The notes under the pieces: generated by a model
The model's database searches: none
What the model saw: the letters and a program-made list of their open reading frames with translations, nothing else
Told to the model about the DNA's origin: nothing
NCBI RefSeq assembly: GCF_003351225.1
Contig: NZ_QQSY01000003.1
Coordinates: 340,582 to 404,581, forward strand
Reading direction: 5' to 3'
Length of the DNA stretch: 64,000 bases
Source of the DNA: Dyella solisilvae
GTDB lineage: Bacteria; Pseudomonadota; Gammaproteobacteria; Xanthomonadales; Rhodanobacteraceae
In this document: in pieces, positions 52,537-62,433 of the stretch
Position numbering within the stretch: position 1 is the stretch's first letter
How the letters are laid out: each line of letters opens with the position of its first letter
Translations under genes and position numbers: made by a program

Positions 52537-53043
52537 ATGCCTGCCTTCGATCGATTCCTGCGCGCCTGCTGCCTTGGCCTGCTGGCGGCCGTGATCGGCA
52601 TCGCGCCGCTTGCCCATGCCCAGACCGCGCCTTCGGGCCTGCCCGAGGCCGACAAGCAACAGATCAAGAGCTACACGCTCAACGAGGACGTGTTCAATCG
52701 CCTGGCTGCGGCCACACGTGAGGCGCAAAGCACCGGCATCCGGCCGCAGGCGGCGCCCGATCCCACCAAGGTGCACAGCCTCAACGACCTGGCGAATCAG
52801 GCGATGGCCGGCGATCCGCGCATTCCGGCGCTGGTGAAGAAGTACGGCTTCACGCCGCGCGAGTTCATCCTCGCCAATATCGCGCTGACCAACGCGATCC
52901 TGGCGGTGCAGGCGCGCAACGACCCGGCCCTCGCCAGCAACCTCAACCAGGTCTGGGTCAATCCCGAAAACATCCGCTTTGTCGACGCGCATCAAGCCCA
53001 GATCGCGGCGCTGATGCAGCCAGCCCAACCGGCGCAGCCGTAA
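52537..53043 (+). CDS. Secreted protein of unknown function
   Basis: A 168-residue precursor with signal peptide (ACCLGLLAAVIGIAPLAHA-QT). The mature part is helix-rich with a charged middle (SYTLNEDVFNRLAAATREAQ and FTPREFILANIALTNAILAVQ) and a C-terminal run of Gln-Pro-Ala repeats. I recognise no family. Start ATG 52537 follows CGGAG. It is 76 bases downstream of the PhnD-like gene and could be co-transcribed with it. Confidence 0.78.
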   Translation: MPAFDRFLRACCLGLLAAVIGIAPLAHAQTAPSGLPEADKQQIKSYTLNEDVFNRLAAATREAQSTGIRPQAAPDPTKVHSLNDLANQAMAGDPRIPALVKKYGFTPREFILANIALTNAILAVQARNDPALASNLNQVWVNPENIRFVDAHQAQIAALMQPAQPAQP

Positions 53044-53128
53044 GCGCGCCTAGCGATGCCGCGTCGGTATCGCCTGGATTCGCCCATCTGACGGGCTCAG
53101 GTCGCTGCGGAGTGTTGGCGGCGGACCC

Positions 53129-53647
53129 TCAGCCAGGGCATCCCTGGTCGAGGTACTCGACCGCCACGATCACGAAGCGCGTGCGCCCGCCCGGCAGTTC
53201 GGCTTCGAATTCGTCGTCCAGGCGCTTTTTCAGCGCTGCCCTGGCCAACGGCGAGTCGATGCTGATCCAGCCCTGGCGGGCGTCGGTCTCGTCCGGACCG
53301 ACGATGCGATACAGCACGCTTTCGCCGGAGTCGACGTTCTCCAGTTCAATGCTGGCGCCGAAAAACACCACGCTGCGGTCTGCCGGCGCGCCTTCGGCCA
53401 CTTTCAGCGACGGGATGCGCTTGCTCAGGTAGCGCACACGGCGGTCGATCTCTCCGAGCTGCTTCTTGCGATAGGTGTATTCGGCGTTCTCCGAACGGTC
53501 GCCCTCGGCCGCGGCGGCCGCCAGCGCTTTCACCACCTCCGGTCGCAGCGTGTGCCAGAGATGGTCGAGTTCGGCCTTGAGCTTTTCGAAGCCGTCGCGG
53601 GTGATGATGGCGGTGGAGTGGGGAGCAGGCGGGCGCCAGCGACTCAT
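53129..53647 (-). CDS. greB: Transcription elongation factor GreB
   Basis: GreB stimulates RNA cleavage by backtracked RNA polymerase. The 172-residue protein has the N-terminal coiled coil with its acidic tip ([28 protein letters not shown]; the aspartate and glutamate activate cleavage) and the C-terminal FKBP-like domain ([44 protein letters not shown]). The wording GDRSENAEY and IDSPLARA marks GreB rather than GreA. Start ATG 53647 fits; a TTG at 53662 adds only five residues. Confidence 0.93.
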   Translation of the reverse strand: MSRWRPPAPHSTAIITRDGFEKLKAELDHLWHTLRPEVVKALAAAAAEGDRSENAEYTYRKKQLGEIDRRVRYLSKRIPSLKVAEGAPADRSVVFFGASIELENVDSGESVLYRIVGPDETDARQGWISIDSPLARAALKKRLDDEFEAELPGGRTRFVIVAVEYLDQGCPG

Positions 53648-53776
53648 GTTCGGAAGATCCAATGCACGACCGGTTGGCAGGCGATTTTATCGGCAGTAGG
53701 GGCGGTAGGCGCAGCGGTGCGATGCAAATCGTCGGTCCGGCATGAGGGCCCGCGGGGACGCTGGCGGACGCCCAGT

Positions 53777-55036
53777 TCAGGCCGGGTCGGGCCGTTGCTG
53801 TAGTTGCTGCGCCAGGGTCACCATCTCTTCGTGCAGCGGATGCTGCGGCCAGGCCGCCGCGAGCCGACCAAGCAGCACGCCTGCCTCGGTGCGCTGGCCG
53901 AGCTCCTGGGACAGCAGCCGCGCCGCCAGCAAGCCGACGCGAGGCGCCTCGGGTGAGCGCGGCCACCGGGTCAGGAAGCCGCGGCAAAGTTTGAGCGCCA
54001 GCCGGCTCATGCCTGCGCGTGCGGCCTGTTCGGCCAAGGCGGCGGCGTTGCCCGGGTCGTCCGGCACGAAGCCGGCATCCAGCTCCAGGCAATCCTGCGC
54101 CAGGCCCAGCGCGCGGCGCGATTCGCCGTTGGCCATCAGCGCGGCGATCCAGATCTGGCCATGCTCCAGCAGTCCGTCGCGCAGGCCTTCCTGGCGCAGC
54201 AGGTCGCGGTAGGCCTGGTGCAGCGATGCCGGCGCGCTGCGGTCCTGCATGCGCGCGACCAGCAGGGCGATCGCGGCGCGCCGATCGGTCGCGGCGACGG
54301 CCTGAACCTGGTCGAGCAGCTGAGTGTCGGCATCCTGGCCACTCTCGCGAACCAGCTCTTCGGCCTCCGGCTCAAGGCCGAAGCTCTCGTGCCGCTGGTG
54401 GATCATCGCGCCCATGAGGTGCAGGTTGAGGATGATGAGGTAGGTGTAGGCGAAGCCGAACAGCGGCAGTGCGAACACCCGGGGCAGGTACGCCGTGGCG
54501 ACGGAAGCGGCCACGATCAGCGCGCCGGTGAGGAGGTTGAGCCCAACCGGGATGAGGTAGGCGGCGCCGAAGCGGCCGATCACGTCCCACCAGGTCACCG
54601 GGCTCATGGCCAGTTCCAGATTGCCGTCGAAGGCGAGGGACATGTCGATGGCGGGCAGCATCACCGCGAACAGGACCATCAGCGGCCACAGTGCGGGTGG
54701 ATAGAAGAGCGCGCTCAGCAGGCACAGCGCCATGGCGAACAGATGGATCGCCATCAGCCCGTTGCCGGCCGCCGGATTCTCTTCCACGCCCACGTCGGGC
54801 GGATCGGCGTAGCCGTTGGCGGTATGCAGCAGGCAGGTGGCCGCGTAGCGCCAGGTGGCGGCCCACAGCGCGAAGCTGGCGAAGATGCCCATGAAGGCCG
54901 GCAGGATCGCCAGGCAGTGCAGTAGTGCAAGCACCACGCAGGAGGCGAGGCCCGCGCCGCGCACGGGATAGCCGAGACCGGCGACAAAGCGCTCGGCGAA
55001 GGGTGTGTCGGGCGAGACGGTGGCGATGCGAGGCAT
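53777..55036 (-). CDS. Inner-membrane protein with C-terminal helical-repeat domain, function unknown
   Basis: A 419-residue protein. Residues about 25 to 215 contain five or six hydrophobic helices (GLASCVVLALLHCLAILPAFMGIFASFALW and others); the C-terminal 200 residues are soluble, alanine/leucine-rich paired helices (ALGLAQDCLELDAGFVPDDPGNAAALAEQAARAG) resembling TPR or Sel1-type repeats. No catalytic motif is visible. ATG 55036 follows AAGGGA; the long in-frame extension upstream is arginine-rich and rejected. Membrane plus repeat architecture suggests a scaffold or assembly role, but that is inferred. Confidence 0.75.
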   Translation of the reverse strand: MPRIATVSPDTPFAERFVAGLGYPVRGAGLASCVVLALLHCLAILPAFMGIFASFALWAATWRYAATCLLHTANGYADPPDVGVEENPAAGNGLMAIHLFAMALCLLSALFYPPALWPLMVLFAVMLPAIDMSLAFDGNLELAMSPVTWWDVIGRFGAAYLIPVGLNLLTGALIVAASVATAYLPRVFALPLFGFAYTYLIILNLHLMGAMIHQRHESFGLEPEAEELVRESGQDADTQLLDQVQAVAATDRRAAIALLVARMQDRSAPASLHQAYRDLLRQEGLRDGLLEHGQIWIAALMANGESRRALGLAQDCLELDAGFVPDDPGNAAALAEQAARAGMSRLALKLCRGFLTRWPRSPEAPRVGLLAARLLSQELGQRTEAGVLLGRLAAAWPQHPLHEEMVTLAQQLQQRPDPA

Positions 55037-55302
55037 GGATTCCCTTGGTTGTCTTGTTCCCTGGATCGGCGCCCGGCTCAGCGCTCGTCGCTGTAGGCGT
55101 CGTCCCGCACGCCGCGCATCATCTGTTCGCCGAGTCGCGATGCGACCGCGACTGGCCGACTTTGCCATGGACGCGAGCATACCTTGGCGGCGGATGGCGC
55201 CCGCTAGCGCGTTGCTGCGGCGTCGCATCGGGAGCAAACGTGTTGAGTCGCGCGCCCCGGGCGCAGTAAGGTCGGCCCTTCGGTCCGAACGTGAAGTTTT
55301 CC

Positions 55303-56796
55303 ATGGCTCCCCACGCCTATTTCCGCTCCCTGCGCCTGGCTCCCCTGGCCGGCGCCATCATGCTGCTCGCGGCGTGTGCGTCTTCCGGCGCAGCCAAGCC
55401 GACGGCGCAGGCCAGCGACCTCTACGCGCAGCTGGATCAGGCCAGCAAGGGTTATGAGACGGCGGTGGCGCAAGCACGCGCGGGCAACACGCAGGCTTCG
55501 CAAAAGACGCTCGCCGCCGCGCTTGACCAGCTCAAGGTCGCGTCGGCGCATTGTTCGTCAACGCCCGGATGCGATCCGCAACGCTTCTTCTCGGTGTTCG
55601 ACCGCCTGTTGCGCCTGAAGGACAGCAACTTTGCGCTCGGCGACGACGTGGACGGGATGGACGACGACCCGCCGGAAGGAAGCAGCGGCAAGAGCGGCGC
55701 GGCCAGCCTGCCCGAGGCGCAACGCAGCGTCACGTTGCTGCACGGACAGCAGCTGTCCCAGCTGATCGCCATGAATGGCCCGGTGAAGGCGGCGCTGGAA
55801 ATGTGGCTCACCCAGTGGCGAGGCAACCTGATGGATGCCTACGTCAACTACCAGTTCCTGCGCTACCAGATGTGGCCGGAGTACCAGCGGCAGGATCTGC
55901 CCGAGGCTTTGCTGTTCGGCATCATGGCCAAGGAATCCGGCGGCAAGGTGCATGCGGTGTCGCGCTCGGGCGCGGCCGGACCGTTGCAGTTCATGTACGC
56001 CACCGGCCTGCGTTTTGGCCTCACCACCGAAGACGGCTTCGATTCGCGCTTCGATCCCGCCGCCTCGGCGCGCGCCAACGCCGAGTACATGAACGAGCAG
56101 CTCAGGGCATTCAACGACAACCTCGAGCTGACCCTGGCTGCCTACAACGGCGGCGAGGGACGCATGCGCCGCTTGGTCGGCGACAACACCGCGGTCAGCC
56201 TGTACGACCCGGTCATCTACAACCAGCTCTCGCAGGAAACCCGCGACTACGTGCCGGCCGTGCTGGCGGCGGCGTGGCTGTTCCTGCACCCGGAGAGCTA
56301 CAACCTGCGCTTCCCGCGCGTGGACGGCGCCCAGGGCAGCATTGTGCTCAGCCGACCGGCTTCGCTGACCGAACTCACGGTGTGCCTGGGATCGGCGGGC
56401 GGTATGAGCGACGGCTGGTTCCGTACCCTGCGAAACCTCAACCCGCGGTTGGACCCGCAGGCCGCGCAGCCGACAGGCACGCGCATCATCGTGCCCAAGC
56501 TGCTGGAGCGTCCCTACGGGGCGCGTTGCGTCGATGGCCCGTGGCCGATCCTCGCCAACGACCTGCACACGGCGGTGTTGCCGGTCGTGCCGGCGACCCC
56601 GGCGCCTCCGCCGGCGCCGTCGCGCTCATCCGGCTCGGGCAAGGCGCGCAGCTATACGGTGCGCCGCGGCGACACCCTCACCAGCATCGTCAACCGCCTG
56701 GGTTGCTCCTCGGTGCAGGAGGTGGCGGAGATGAACGGCCTCAGCCAGCAGCACATCAAGCCGGGCCAGACCCTGAAGTTGCCGAGCTGTCGCTGA
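55303..56796 (+). CDS. Membrane-bound lytic murein transglycosylase with LysM domain (MltD-like)
   Basis: A 497-residue lipoprotein precursor (signal ending MLLAAC-ASS). The SLT catalytic domain carries Glu211 in LFGIMAKESGGKVHAVSRSGAAGPLQFM and LAAYNGGEGRMRRL; the C-terminal LysM domain (SYTVRRGDTLTSIVNRLGCSSVQEVAEMNGLSQQHIKPGQTLKLPSC) binds peptidoglycan. It cleaves glycan strands in the periplasm. The first start codon could be the GTG at 55291, adding MKFS; neither has a strong ribosome site. Between them lies a proline-rich linker (PATPAPPPAPSRSSGSG). Confidence 0.92.
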   Translation: MAPHAYFRSLRLAPLAGAIMLLAACASSGAAKPTAQASDLYAQLDQASKGYETAVAQARAGNTQASQKTLAAALDQLKVASAHCSSTPGCDPQRFFSVFDRLLRLKDSNFALGDDVDGMDDDPPEGSSGKSGAASLPEAQRSVTLLHGQQLSQLIAMNGPVKAALEMWLTQWRGNLMDAYVNYQFLRYQMWPEYQRQDLPEALLFGIMAKESGGKVHAVSRSGAAGPLQFMYATGLRFGLTTEDGFDSRFDPAASARANAEYMNEQLRAFNDNLELTLAAYNGGEGRMRRLVGDNTAVSLYDPVIYNQLSQETRDYVPAVLAAAWLFLHPESYNLRFPRVDGAQGSIVLSRPASLTELTVCLGSAGGMSDGWFRTLRNLNPRLDPQAAQPTGTRIIVPKLLERPYGARCVDGPWPILANDLHTAVLPVVPATPAPPPAPSRSSGSGKARSYTVRRGDTLTSIVNRLGCSSVQEVAEMNGLSQQHIKPGQTLKLPSCR

Positions 56797-56826
56797 GCCC
56801 ATCGTCGCGACAGAGGGCTCAAAGAA

Positions 56827-56854
56827 AAAACGCCGCCCCGAGGGGCGGCGTTTT
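56827..56854. terminator. Bidirectional terminator between convergent genes
   Basis: Perfect 13-bp stem AAAACGCCGCCCC / GGGGCGGCGTTTT with a 2-base loop, flanked by A on the left and T on the right, so it can stop both the transglycosylase (+) and the next gene (-). Confidence 0.92.
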
Positions 56855-56871
56855 CTTTCACGGCAATCCGC

Positions 56872-57309
56872 TCAGGCGGCGGCAGTGGCCTGCGGCGCCC
56901 ACTTCTGGCTGGGGTCGGTGCGGTGGTCTTCCTTGAGCTCGCGCAGCAACCGCATCAGTCCACGATGGTGCACCTTGAGGTTCTGGTGCGGCGTGTCCTT
57001 GGTCTCGTGATAGGCCACCGCCAGCCACAGCGCAATGCCGCGCATGGCCACCTCGGCATTGTCCGAGCGGGCGCGGGCGAAACCGATGTCGGTGCCCTGG
57101 CCCCAGGGCAGGTAGCGCTCTTCCGGCGGCGTGCCGTACAGGTGAGGAAATTCGGCGCGCGACGCCTGACCAATCTCGCGCAAAGCCATGGTGCCCAGCC
57201 GGGCGCGGCTGCGCTTGGGCAGGGCGCGGATGCTGCGTTCGATGTCGTGCAGCTGGCGGCCAAGCTGGTGGCCGCGGGTCATCACGATCAGGCGGGTGAC
57301 GATGCGCAT
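56872..57309 (-). CDS. Conserved-looking small cytoplasmic protein, function unknown
   Basis: A 145-residue protein, basic at the start (MRIVTRLIVMTRGHQLGRQLHDIERSIRALPKRSRARLG) and with a later invariant-looking PHLYGTPPEERYLPWGQGTDIGFARARSDN. No signal peptide or membrane helix. Start ATG 57309 follows AAGGA. I do not recognise the family; it stands alone between a terminator and psd. Confidence 0.72.
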   Translation of the reverse strand: MRIVTRLIVMTRGHQLGRQLHDIERSIRALPKRSRARLGTMALREIGQASRAEFPHLYGTPPEERYLPWGQGTDIGFARARSDNAEVAMRGIALWLAVAYHETKDTPHQNLKVHHRGLMRLLRELKEDHRTDPSQKWAPQATAAA

Positions 57310-57459
57310 GGAGTGTCCTTCGGTCAGGCCCCTGGAATGGCGGCCGCGTAGAGCGGCGCCGGACAAGAGCTTAGCCCTGCCCGACGCAGCGGTGCGCCAA
57401 AAAGGTCACAAAACGACGGAAAGCGTCACTTACCGCGTCAATAATTTGACGCATCGTGA

Positions 57460-58305
57460 TCAGGGCTTGAGCGTCACGCCCAGCCGCTGGCCCACCTGCA
57501 CCGCCTGCTGCGGCTGCAGCGCATCGAGCTCGGTCATGCCTTCGGGGAACAGCAGGATCACCGTGGAGCCCATGTTGAAGCGCGCCGCCTCGGCGAATCG
57601 CTCCAGTGAAATGTTCTGGCCGGCGAAGGACTTGCGGCGGATCGAGGGGGCGTAAGGGGGAATCACCAGGCCATCCCATACGGTGGCCACGCTGGACACC
57701 AGGATGGCGCCCACCATCACCAGCACGAACGGACCGTGCTCACCCTCGAAATGGCAGACCAACCGCTCGTTGCGGGCGAACAGGCGCGGGATCGCCTCCA
57801 CCGCGAACGGCGCCACGCTGAAGATGCGGCCGGGCACATGCACCGTCTCCCTCAGCGTGCCTTTCAGCGGCATGTGCACGCGGTGGTAGTCGCGCGGCGA
57901 CAGGTAGATGGTGGCGAAGCGGCCATTGCGATACGGCGCGGCGCTGGCCTCGTCGCCCAGCAGCTCGGCGGCGGTGTACTCCTGGCCCTTGGCCTGGAAG
58001 ATGCGGCCATCGACGATCTTGCCGGCCTGGCTGATCTTGCCGTCGGCAGGCGAGAGCAGGGCCCTCGGATCGGAGTCCGCCAGGCGTGCGTCCGGCCGCA
58101 GCTTGCGGGTGAAGAACGCATTGAAGTGCTGGTAGGCCAGCGGGTCGGGCTGGGCCGCCTCCGCCATGTTGACCTGGTAGTTGCGCACGATGGTGCTGAT
58201 CAGGAAGTTCTTCCACGGCGCGAAGGTCCAGCGCGTGGCCCAGTAGACCACCCGCGACAGGGCGCGGTGGGGCAGGATGTATTGCAGGAGTACGTTAAAG
58301 GTCAT
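57460..58305 (-). CDS. psd: Phosphatidylserine decarboxylase proenzyme
   Basis: Psd makes phosphatidylethanolamine at the inner membrane. The 281-residue proenzyme carries the self-cleavage site GST at residues 246-248 (ARFNMGSTVILLFPEG); Ser247 becomes the pyruvoyl group of the small alpha chain. LSPADGKI near 85 and RDYHRVHMPLKGTL near 138 are the other family blocks. Length is usual for the gammaproteobacterial enzyme. A gap of about 150 bases follows before the next gene. Confidence 0.95.
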   Translation of the reverse strand: MTFNVLLQYILPHRALSRVVYWATRWTFAPWKNFLISTIVRNYQVNMAEAAQPDPLAYQHFNAFFTRKLRPDARLADSDPRALLSPADGKISQAGKIVDGRIFQAKGQEYTAAELLGDEASAAPYRNGRFATIYLSPRDYHRVHMPLKGTLRETVHVPGRIFSVAPFAVEAIPRLFARNERLVCHFEGEHGPFVLVMVGAILVSSVATVWDGLVIPPYAPSIRRKSFAGQNISLERFAEAARFNMGSTVILLFPEGMTELDALQPQQAVQVGQRLGVTLKP

Positions 58306-58363
58306 CCGGCAAGTATGAACGATGCCGCCGCAGATTGGGTCGGCGCCATGGATGAGGCGCGAG

Positions 58364-58394
58364 GAAGGTCGGCGGCTCGGGGCCGCCGACCTTC
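58364..58394 (-). terminator. Hairpin terminator-like element after the FG-GAP gene
   Basis: Perfect 13-bp stem GAAGGTCGGCGGC / GCCGCCGACCTTC with loop TCGGG, six bases beyond the stop. No T-run, so efficiency is uncertain. Confidence 0.6.
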
Positions 58395-58399
58395 GTGCA

Positions 58400-59530
58400 T
58401 CAATGGCCCGAGCCCAGCAGCGACCAACCTGCCGGGTAGCTCGCGATGGATGCGGATTGCCAGGGGTTACTGAACGGGCTGAAGGCGCCGACGGTATTGG
58501 TGTACCAGGTCAGGCCGCCCGGCAACCTGGGCGTGCTTGCCGCGTTCACCGAATCGTTGCCCCACACCAGCACCGCTTCGTTTGCCCCGTCCAGGTTACC
58601 CGTGGCGCCCAGGTAATCGCCCGGGTTGATGGGCAGGCTGCGGATCGCGTTGAACGTGGTCTGGCCTACGTTGCCCTGCGCATCGAAGTAGCGAACCCAC
58701 TCGTACTGGGTGAACTGCATGGCGGCGTCATTCTGCACGTACACGTTGATGCCGCCGAAATCGCCCGCGATGGCCGCGCCGATGATGTGGCCCTGCGGGT
58801 CGTAATTGCCCAGGAAGGTCGAGGTAAAGCCCGTGTCGGAGCCTGCCCACAGATAGACGTCGTGCGCGTCGCTGGTCCACAACAGGTCCAGGTGGTTCGT
58901 CTGCATGAAGTGGCCGATGGCGGCCACGTGATAGCCGCAGGTCGCCTTGATCGTCTTCTTCTCCAGCACGATCGCGCCCTGCATGCGCCAGTAGCCGAAC
59001 TCGCATTTGCGCTCGTTCCACCACAGCAGGTCGGCATTGTTGTCACCGTCGATGTCGCCCGCGCCAAGCAACTGCCAACCCTCGGGATACTCACCGATGC
59101 GGCTGGCATCGAATCCGGCGCCGTTGGAGGCCCAGAGCCAGAGATCGCGCTTGGCGCTGGTCAGCACGAGGTCGACCTTGCGGTCGCCGTTCAGATCGCC
59201 CGCCGCGCCCACGTAGTAGTCGGAAGGGACGTTGAACGTCTGGCGCGCGCCAGACGCGTAGGTGTACGGGTAGGTGTACGTCCACGTCGACAGCCAGTAG
59301 CCGACCTTGTGCTCCCTGGCGTTGTACCAGAGCAGATCGCTCAGGCCGTCGCCGTCCACGTCATCCGGCGCGACATAGGAATAATCGGGACGGAACACCT
59401 CGTTGGCTTCCTGCAGAAACGATGGCCATGGCGACACGGTGGTGGAACCACCTTCGTTGTCCCGAGCGATGACCGGCGAAGAAAAGGCCACAGCCATGGC
59501 GGCTGCGACGAACAGCTTCCCTGGATTCAT
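58400..59530 (-). CDS. Secreted FG-GAP/VCBS-repeat protein
   Basis: A 376-residue precursor with signal peptide (LFVAAAMAVAFSSPVIA-RD). The chain carries several FG-GAP-like beta-propeller repeats with calcium-type loops: DVDGDGLSDLLWYN, DLNGDRKVDLVLTS and DIDGDNNADLLWWN at about 60-residue spacing, then degenerate repeats toward the C-terminus. Such proteins are exported and often bind ligands or surfaces. Start ATG 59530 follows AAGGGG. No anchor or enzyme domain is present. Confidence 0.85.
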   Translation of the reverse strand: MNPGKLFVAAAMAVAFSSPVIARDNEGGSTTVSPWPSFLQEANEVFRPDYSYVAPDDVDGDGLSDLLWYNAREHKVGYWLSTWTYTYPYTYASGARQTFNVPSDYYVGAAGDLNGDRKVDLVLTSAKRDLWLWASNGAGFDASRIGEYPEGWQLLGAGDIDGDNNADLLWWNERKCEFGYWRMQGAIVLEKKTIKATCGYHVAAIGHFMQTNHLDLLWTSDAHDVYLWAGSDTGFTSTFLGNYDPQGHIIGAAIAGDFGGINVYVQNDAAMQFTQYEWVRYFDAQGNVGQTTFNAIRSLPINPGDYLGATGNLDGANEAVLVWGNDSVNAASTPRLPGGLTWYTNTVGAFSPFSNPWQSASIASYPAGWSLLGSGH

Positions 59531-59761
59531 GTTTTCCCCTTGATGAAGTGAAGTGCGCCCAGCCGGCAGACCCCTCCTTGGCTGGTCGCGGGCGGATTCT
59601 TGTCAGCCCTGATCCGGCCGGACAATCGGCCAGATGGCGGGCGTGACAGTTATTGCGACGCACCTCGCGGTTTCACCCGGGGGGACCCTGGCGGCGTCCC
59701 GGCCCGTCCCCATGGCCGCGCCGGCTATACTGTGCGACCCCTCGACGTCCAAATTCCCGCC

Positions 59762-60688
59762 GTGACCCACGAACTCGCCTCCATCATCGACTTCATCCGT
59801 TACGGCGCCAGCCGCTTCTCGGCGGCCGGGCTTACCTTCGGGCACAGCCACGACAACCCGATCGACGAGGCCACCCATCTGGTGCTGGCCAGCCTGCACC
59901 TGCCGCCGGACATCCCGCCGGCCTATGGAGCCGGCCGCCTGACCACCGAGGAGCGCGAGCGCGTGCTGGCGCTGATCGAGCGTCGCGTCAACGAGCGGCT
60001 GCCGGTGGCCTACCTGGTAGGTGAAACCTGGTTCGCCGGGCTGAAGTTCAAGAGCGACCGTCGCGCCCTGGTGCCGCGTTCGCCGATCGCCGAGCTGATC
60101 GAGTCGGGCTTCCAGCCGTGGCTGGACCATCGCCACGTCGAGCGCGCGCTGGACCTGTGCACCGGCTCCGGCTGCATCGGCATCGCCATGGCCGAGTACA
60201 ACGTCGACTGGCAGGTCGACATCGTCGACATCAGCGACGACGCACTGTCGCTGGCGCGCGAGAACATCGTGTTCCAGCACGTCGAGGGCCGCGTCGAGGC
60301 GATCAAGTCCGACTTGTTCAACGGGCTCAAGGGGCGTCGTTACGACCTGATCGTGTCGAACCCGCCCTACGTCACCGAGGACGAATACGCCGCGCTGCCG
60401 GGCGAGTACAGCCATGAGCCGAAGCTCGGACTCACCTCGGGTGAGGACGGCCTGGACATCTGCGTGCGCATGCTCGACGAGGCGGCCGACTACCTCACCG
60501 AGGACGGCCTGTTGATCGTGGAAGTGGGCGAGAGCGAGCACGCGCTGGCGGCCCTGCTGCCGGAGGTCCCGTTCGTGTGGATCGAGTTCAAAGTCGGCGC
60601 CATGGGCGTGTTCGCGCTGGAGCGACGCGACCTCATCGAGCACGCCGACGCGATCCGCGCGGCGGCCCAGGCCCGTCAGGGCCGCTGA
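59762..60688 (+). CDS. prmB: Ribosomal protein uL3 glutamine methyltransferase PrmB
   Basis: PrmB methylates Gln150 of ribosomal protein L3. The 308-residue SAM-dependent enzyme has an N-terminal recognition domain, LDLCTGSGCIGIAMAEY near residue 128 for SAM, and the glutamine-specific NPPY (LIVSNPPYVTEDEYA) near 200. LVPRSPIAELIESGFQPW is typical of PrmB rather than PrmC. Start GTG 59762; in-frame upstream sequence is not PrmB-like. Confidence 0.94.
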   Translation: MTHELASIIDFIRYGASRFSAAGLTFGHSHDNPIDEATHLVLASLHLPPDIPPAYGAGRLTTEERERVLALIERRVNERLPVAYLVGETWFAGLKFKSDRRALVPRSPIAELIESGFQPWLDHRHVERALDLCTGSGCIGIAMAEYNVDWQVDIVDISDDALSLARENIVFQHVEGRVEAIKSDLFNGLKGRRYDLIVSNPPYVTEDEYAALPGEYSHEPKLGLTSGEDGLDICVRMLDEAADYLTEDGLLIVEVGESEHALAALLPEVPFVWIEFKVGAMGVFALERRDLIEHADAIRAAAQARQGR

Positions 60689-60694
60689 CCGCCG

Positions 60695-61261
60695 ATGGAG
60701 CTGGAGACGCCACGCCTTCGGCTCGATGCCCTCCGCCTGGACGATGCGCCGGTCCTGTATGGCTACCGCAGCGATCCCGAGGTAGGGCGCTACCAGAACT
60801 GGCGACCGGCCTCGCAGGCCGAGGTCGAGCGCTTCATCCGGCGCCAGGCGGCGATCACCAGCCCTGCGCCGGAGCAGTGGATGCAGCGGGCGATCCGCCT
60901 GCGCGCCGACGGAACCCTGGTCGGCGACCTGGCCTTCTGCGTCTCCGCCGACGGCCAGGCCGAGTTCGGCGTCACCCTGGCCACGCAGCGGCAGGGCCAG
61001 GGCTATGCGCGCGAGGCGCTCCGGGGGCTGTTCGGCTTTCTGTTCAATCATTTGGACGTCCATCGCGTGCACGCCTCGATCGACCCGCGCAACGCGTCCA
61101 GCATGGCCATGGTGCTTGCCCTGGGCCTGCGCCAGGAGGCTCATTTCCGCGAGAGCCTGCGCTTCCACGGCGAATGGGTGGACGATGCGGTATTCGCCAT
61201 GCTGGCCCGTGAATGGCGGGCGATGGACGCGACTGACACAGGCGATGCTGCAACGCGGTAA
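60695..61261 (+). CDS. GNAT acetyltransferase, RimJ/RimL type
   Basis: A 188-residue acetyltransferase-fold protein. LETPRLRLDALRLDDAPVLYGYRSDPEVGRYQNW at the start and the acetyl-CoA loop VTLATQRQGQGYAREALRGLFGFLF near residue 95 are typical of RimJ/RimL-type N-acetyltransferases; NASSMAMVLALGLRQEAHFRES follows. The acceptor, protein or small molecule, cannot be told. It begins 6 bases after prmB and may be co-transcribed. Confidence 0.9.
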   Translation: MELETPRLRLDALRLDDAPVLYGYRSDPEVGRYQNWRPASQAEVERFIRRQAAITSPAPEQWMQRAIRLRADGTLVGDLAFCVSADGQAEFGVTLATQRQGQGYAREALRGLFGFLFNHLDVHRVHASIDPRNASSMAMVLALGLRQEAHFRESLRFHGEWVDDAVFAMLAREWRAMDATDTGDAATR

Positions 61262-61294
61262 GCTGTGCCGGTTTCCTTGCAGACGACGAGCCTC

Positions 61295-62383
61295 GTGTCC
61301 AGCAATTCCTTCGGCCAACTGTTCACCGTTACCACCTTCGGCGAAAGCCATGGCCCGGCCATTGGCTGTGTGATCGATGGTTGCCCGCCGGGCCTGCCGA
61401 TCGCCGTCGAGGAGTTCCGCGCCGACCTGGATCGCCGCGCCACCGGCAAGAGCCGGCATACCTCGCAGCGCCGTGAGGCGGACGAGATCGAGATCCTCTC
61501 CGGCGTCTACGAAGGCAAGACCACCGGCACGCCGATCGCCTTGCTGATCCGCAACACCGACCAGCGCAGCAAGGACTATGGCGACATCGCCCAGTCCTTC
61601 CGGCCCGGGCACGCCGACTACACCTACTGGCAGAAGTACGGCATCCGCGACCCGCGCGGTGGCGGCCGCTCCTCGGCGCGCGAGACCACCATGCGCGTGG
61701 CGGCCGGCGTGATCGCCAAGAAATGGCTGGCTGAGCGGCATGGCGTGCGCGTGCGCGGCTATCTCTCGCAGATCGGCGAGATCACGCCGGGCTCGTTCGA
61801 CTGGGCGGCCGTGGAGCAGAACCCGTTCTTCTGGCCGGACGCGCACGACGTGCCGACGCTGGAGTCGTACATGGACGCGCTGCGCAAATCGGGTGATTCG
61901 GTGGGCGCGCGGGTCAATGTGGTGGCCGATGGCGTGCCGCCGGGCTGGGGCGAGCCGATCTACGGCAAGCTCGACGGCGACCTCGCCGCGGCGCTGATGT
62001 CGATCAACGCCGTGAAGGGCGTGGAGATCGGCGACGGCTTCGAGGTGGTCGCCCAGCACGGCAGCCAGCACCGCGACGAGATCACGATGGACGGCTTTGC
62101 GTCCAATCACGCCGGCGGCATCCTTGGCGGCATCAGCACCGGGCAGGCCGTGGTGGCCTCGATGGCGCTCAAGCCCACCTCGAGCATCCTGATCCCCGGA
62201 CGCAGCGTGAACCTCGCCGGCGAGCCGGTCGACGTGGTGACCAAGGGTCGCCACGACCCCTGTGTGGGCATCCGCGCCACGCCCATTGCCGAGGCGATGA
62301 TGGCGCTGGTGCTGATGGATCATGCCCTGCGTCACCGCGCCCAGTGCGGCGACGTGGGCGAAATGAGTCCACGTATTCCCTGA
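61295..62383 (+). CDS. aroC: Chorismate synthase
   Basis: AroC makes chorismate from EPSP, the last shikimate step, using reduced FMN. The 362-residue protein has [21 protein letters not shown] near residue 13 and the family signatures [23 protein letters not shown] and [20 protein letters not shown] place the start at GTG 61295 ([19 protein letters not shown] in register with the family); a Met at 61265 adds ten unlike residues. Confidence 0.96.
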   Translation: MSSNSFGQLFTVTTFGESHGPAIGCVIDGCPPGLPIAVEEFRADLDRRATGKSRHTSQRREADEIEILSGVYEGKTTGTPIALLIRNTDQRSKDYGDIAQSFRPGHADYTYWQKYGIRDPRGGGRSSARETTMRVAAGVIAKKWLAERHGVRVRGYLSQIGEITPGSFDWAAVEQNPFFWPDAHDVPTLESYMDALRKSGDSVGARVNVVADGVPPGWGEPIYGKLDGDLAAALMSINAVKGVEIGDGFEVVAQHGSQHRDEITMDGFASNHAGGILGGISTGQAVVASMALKPTSSILIPGRSVNLAGEPVDVVTKGRHDPCVGIRATPIAEAMMALVLMDHALRHRAQCGDVGEMSPRIP

Positions 62384-62433
62384 ACATGGCCGGTTCGCTC
62401 GGCGGGCCGGTCGAGAAGCGATGTAGACGTTAG

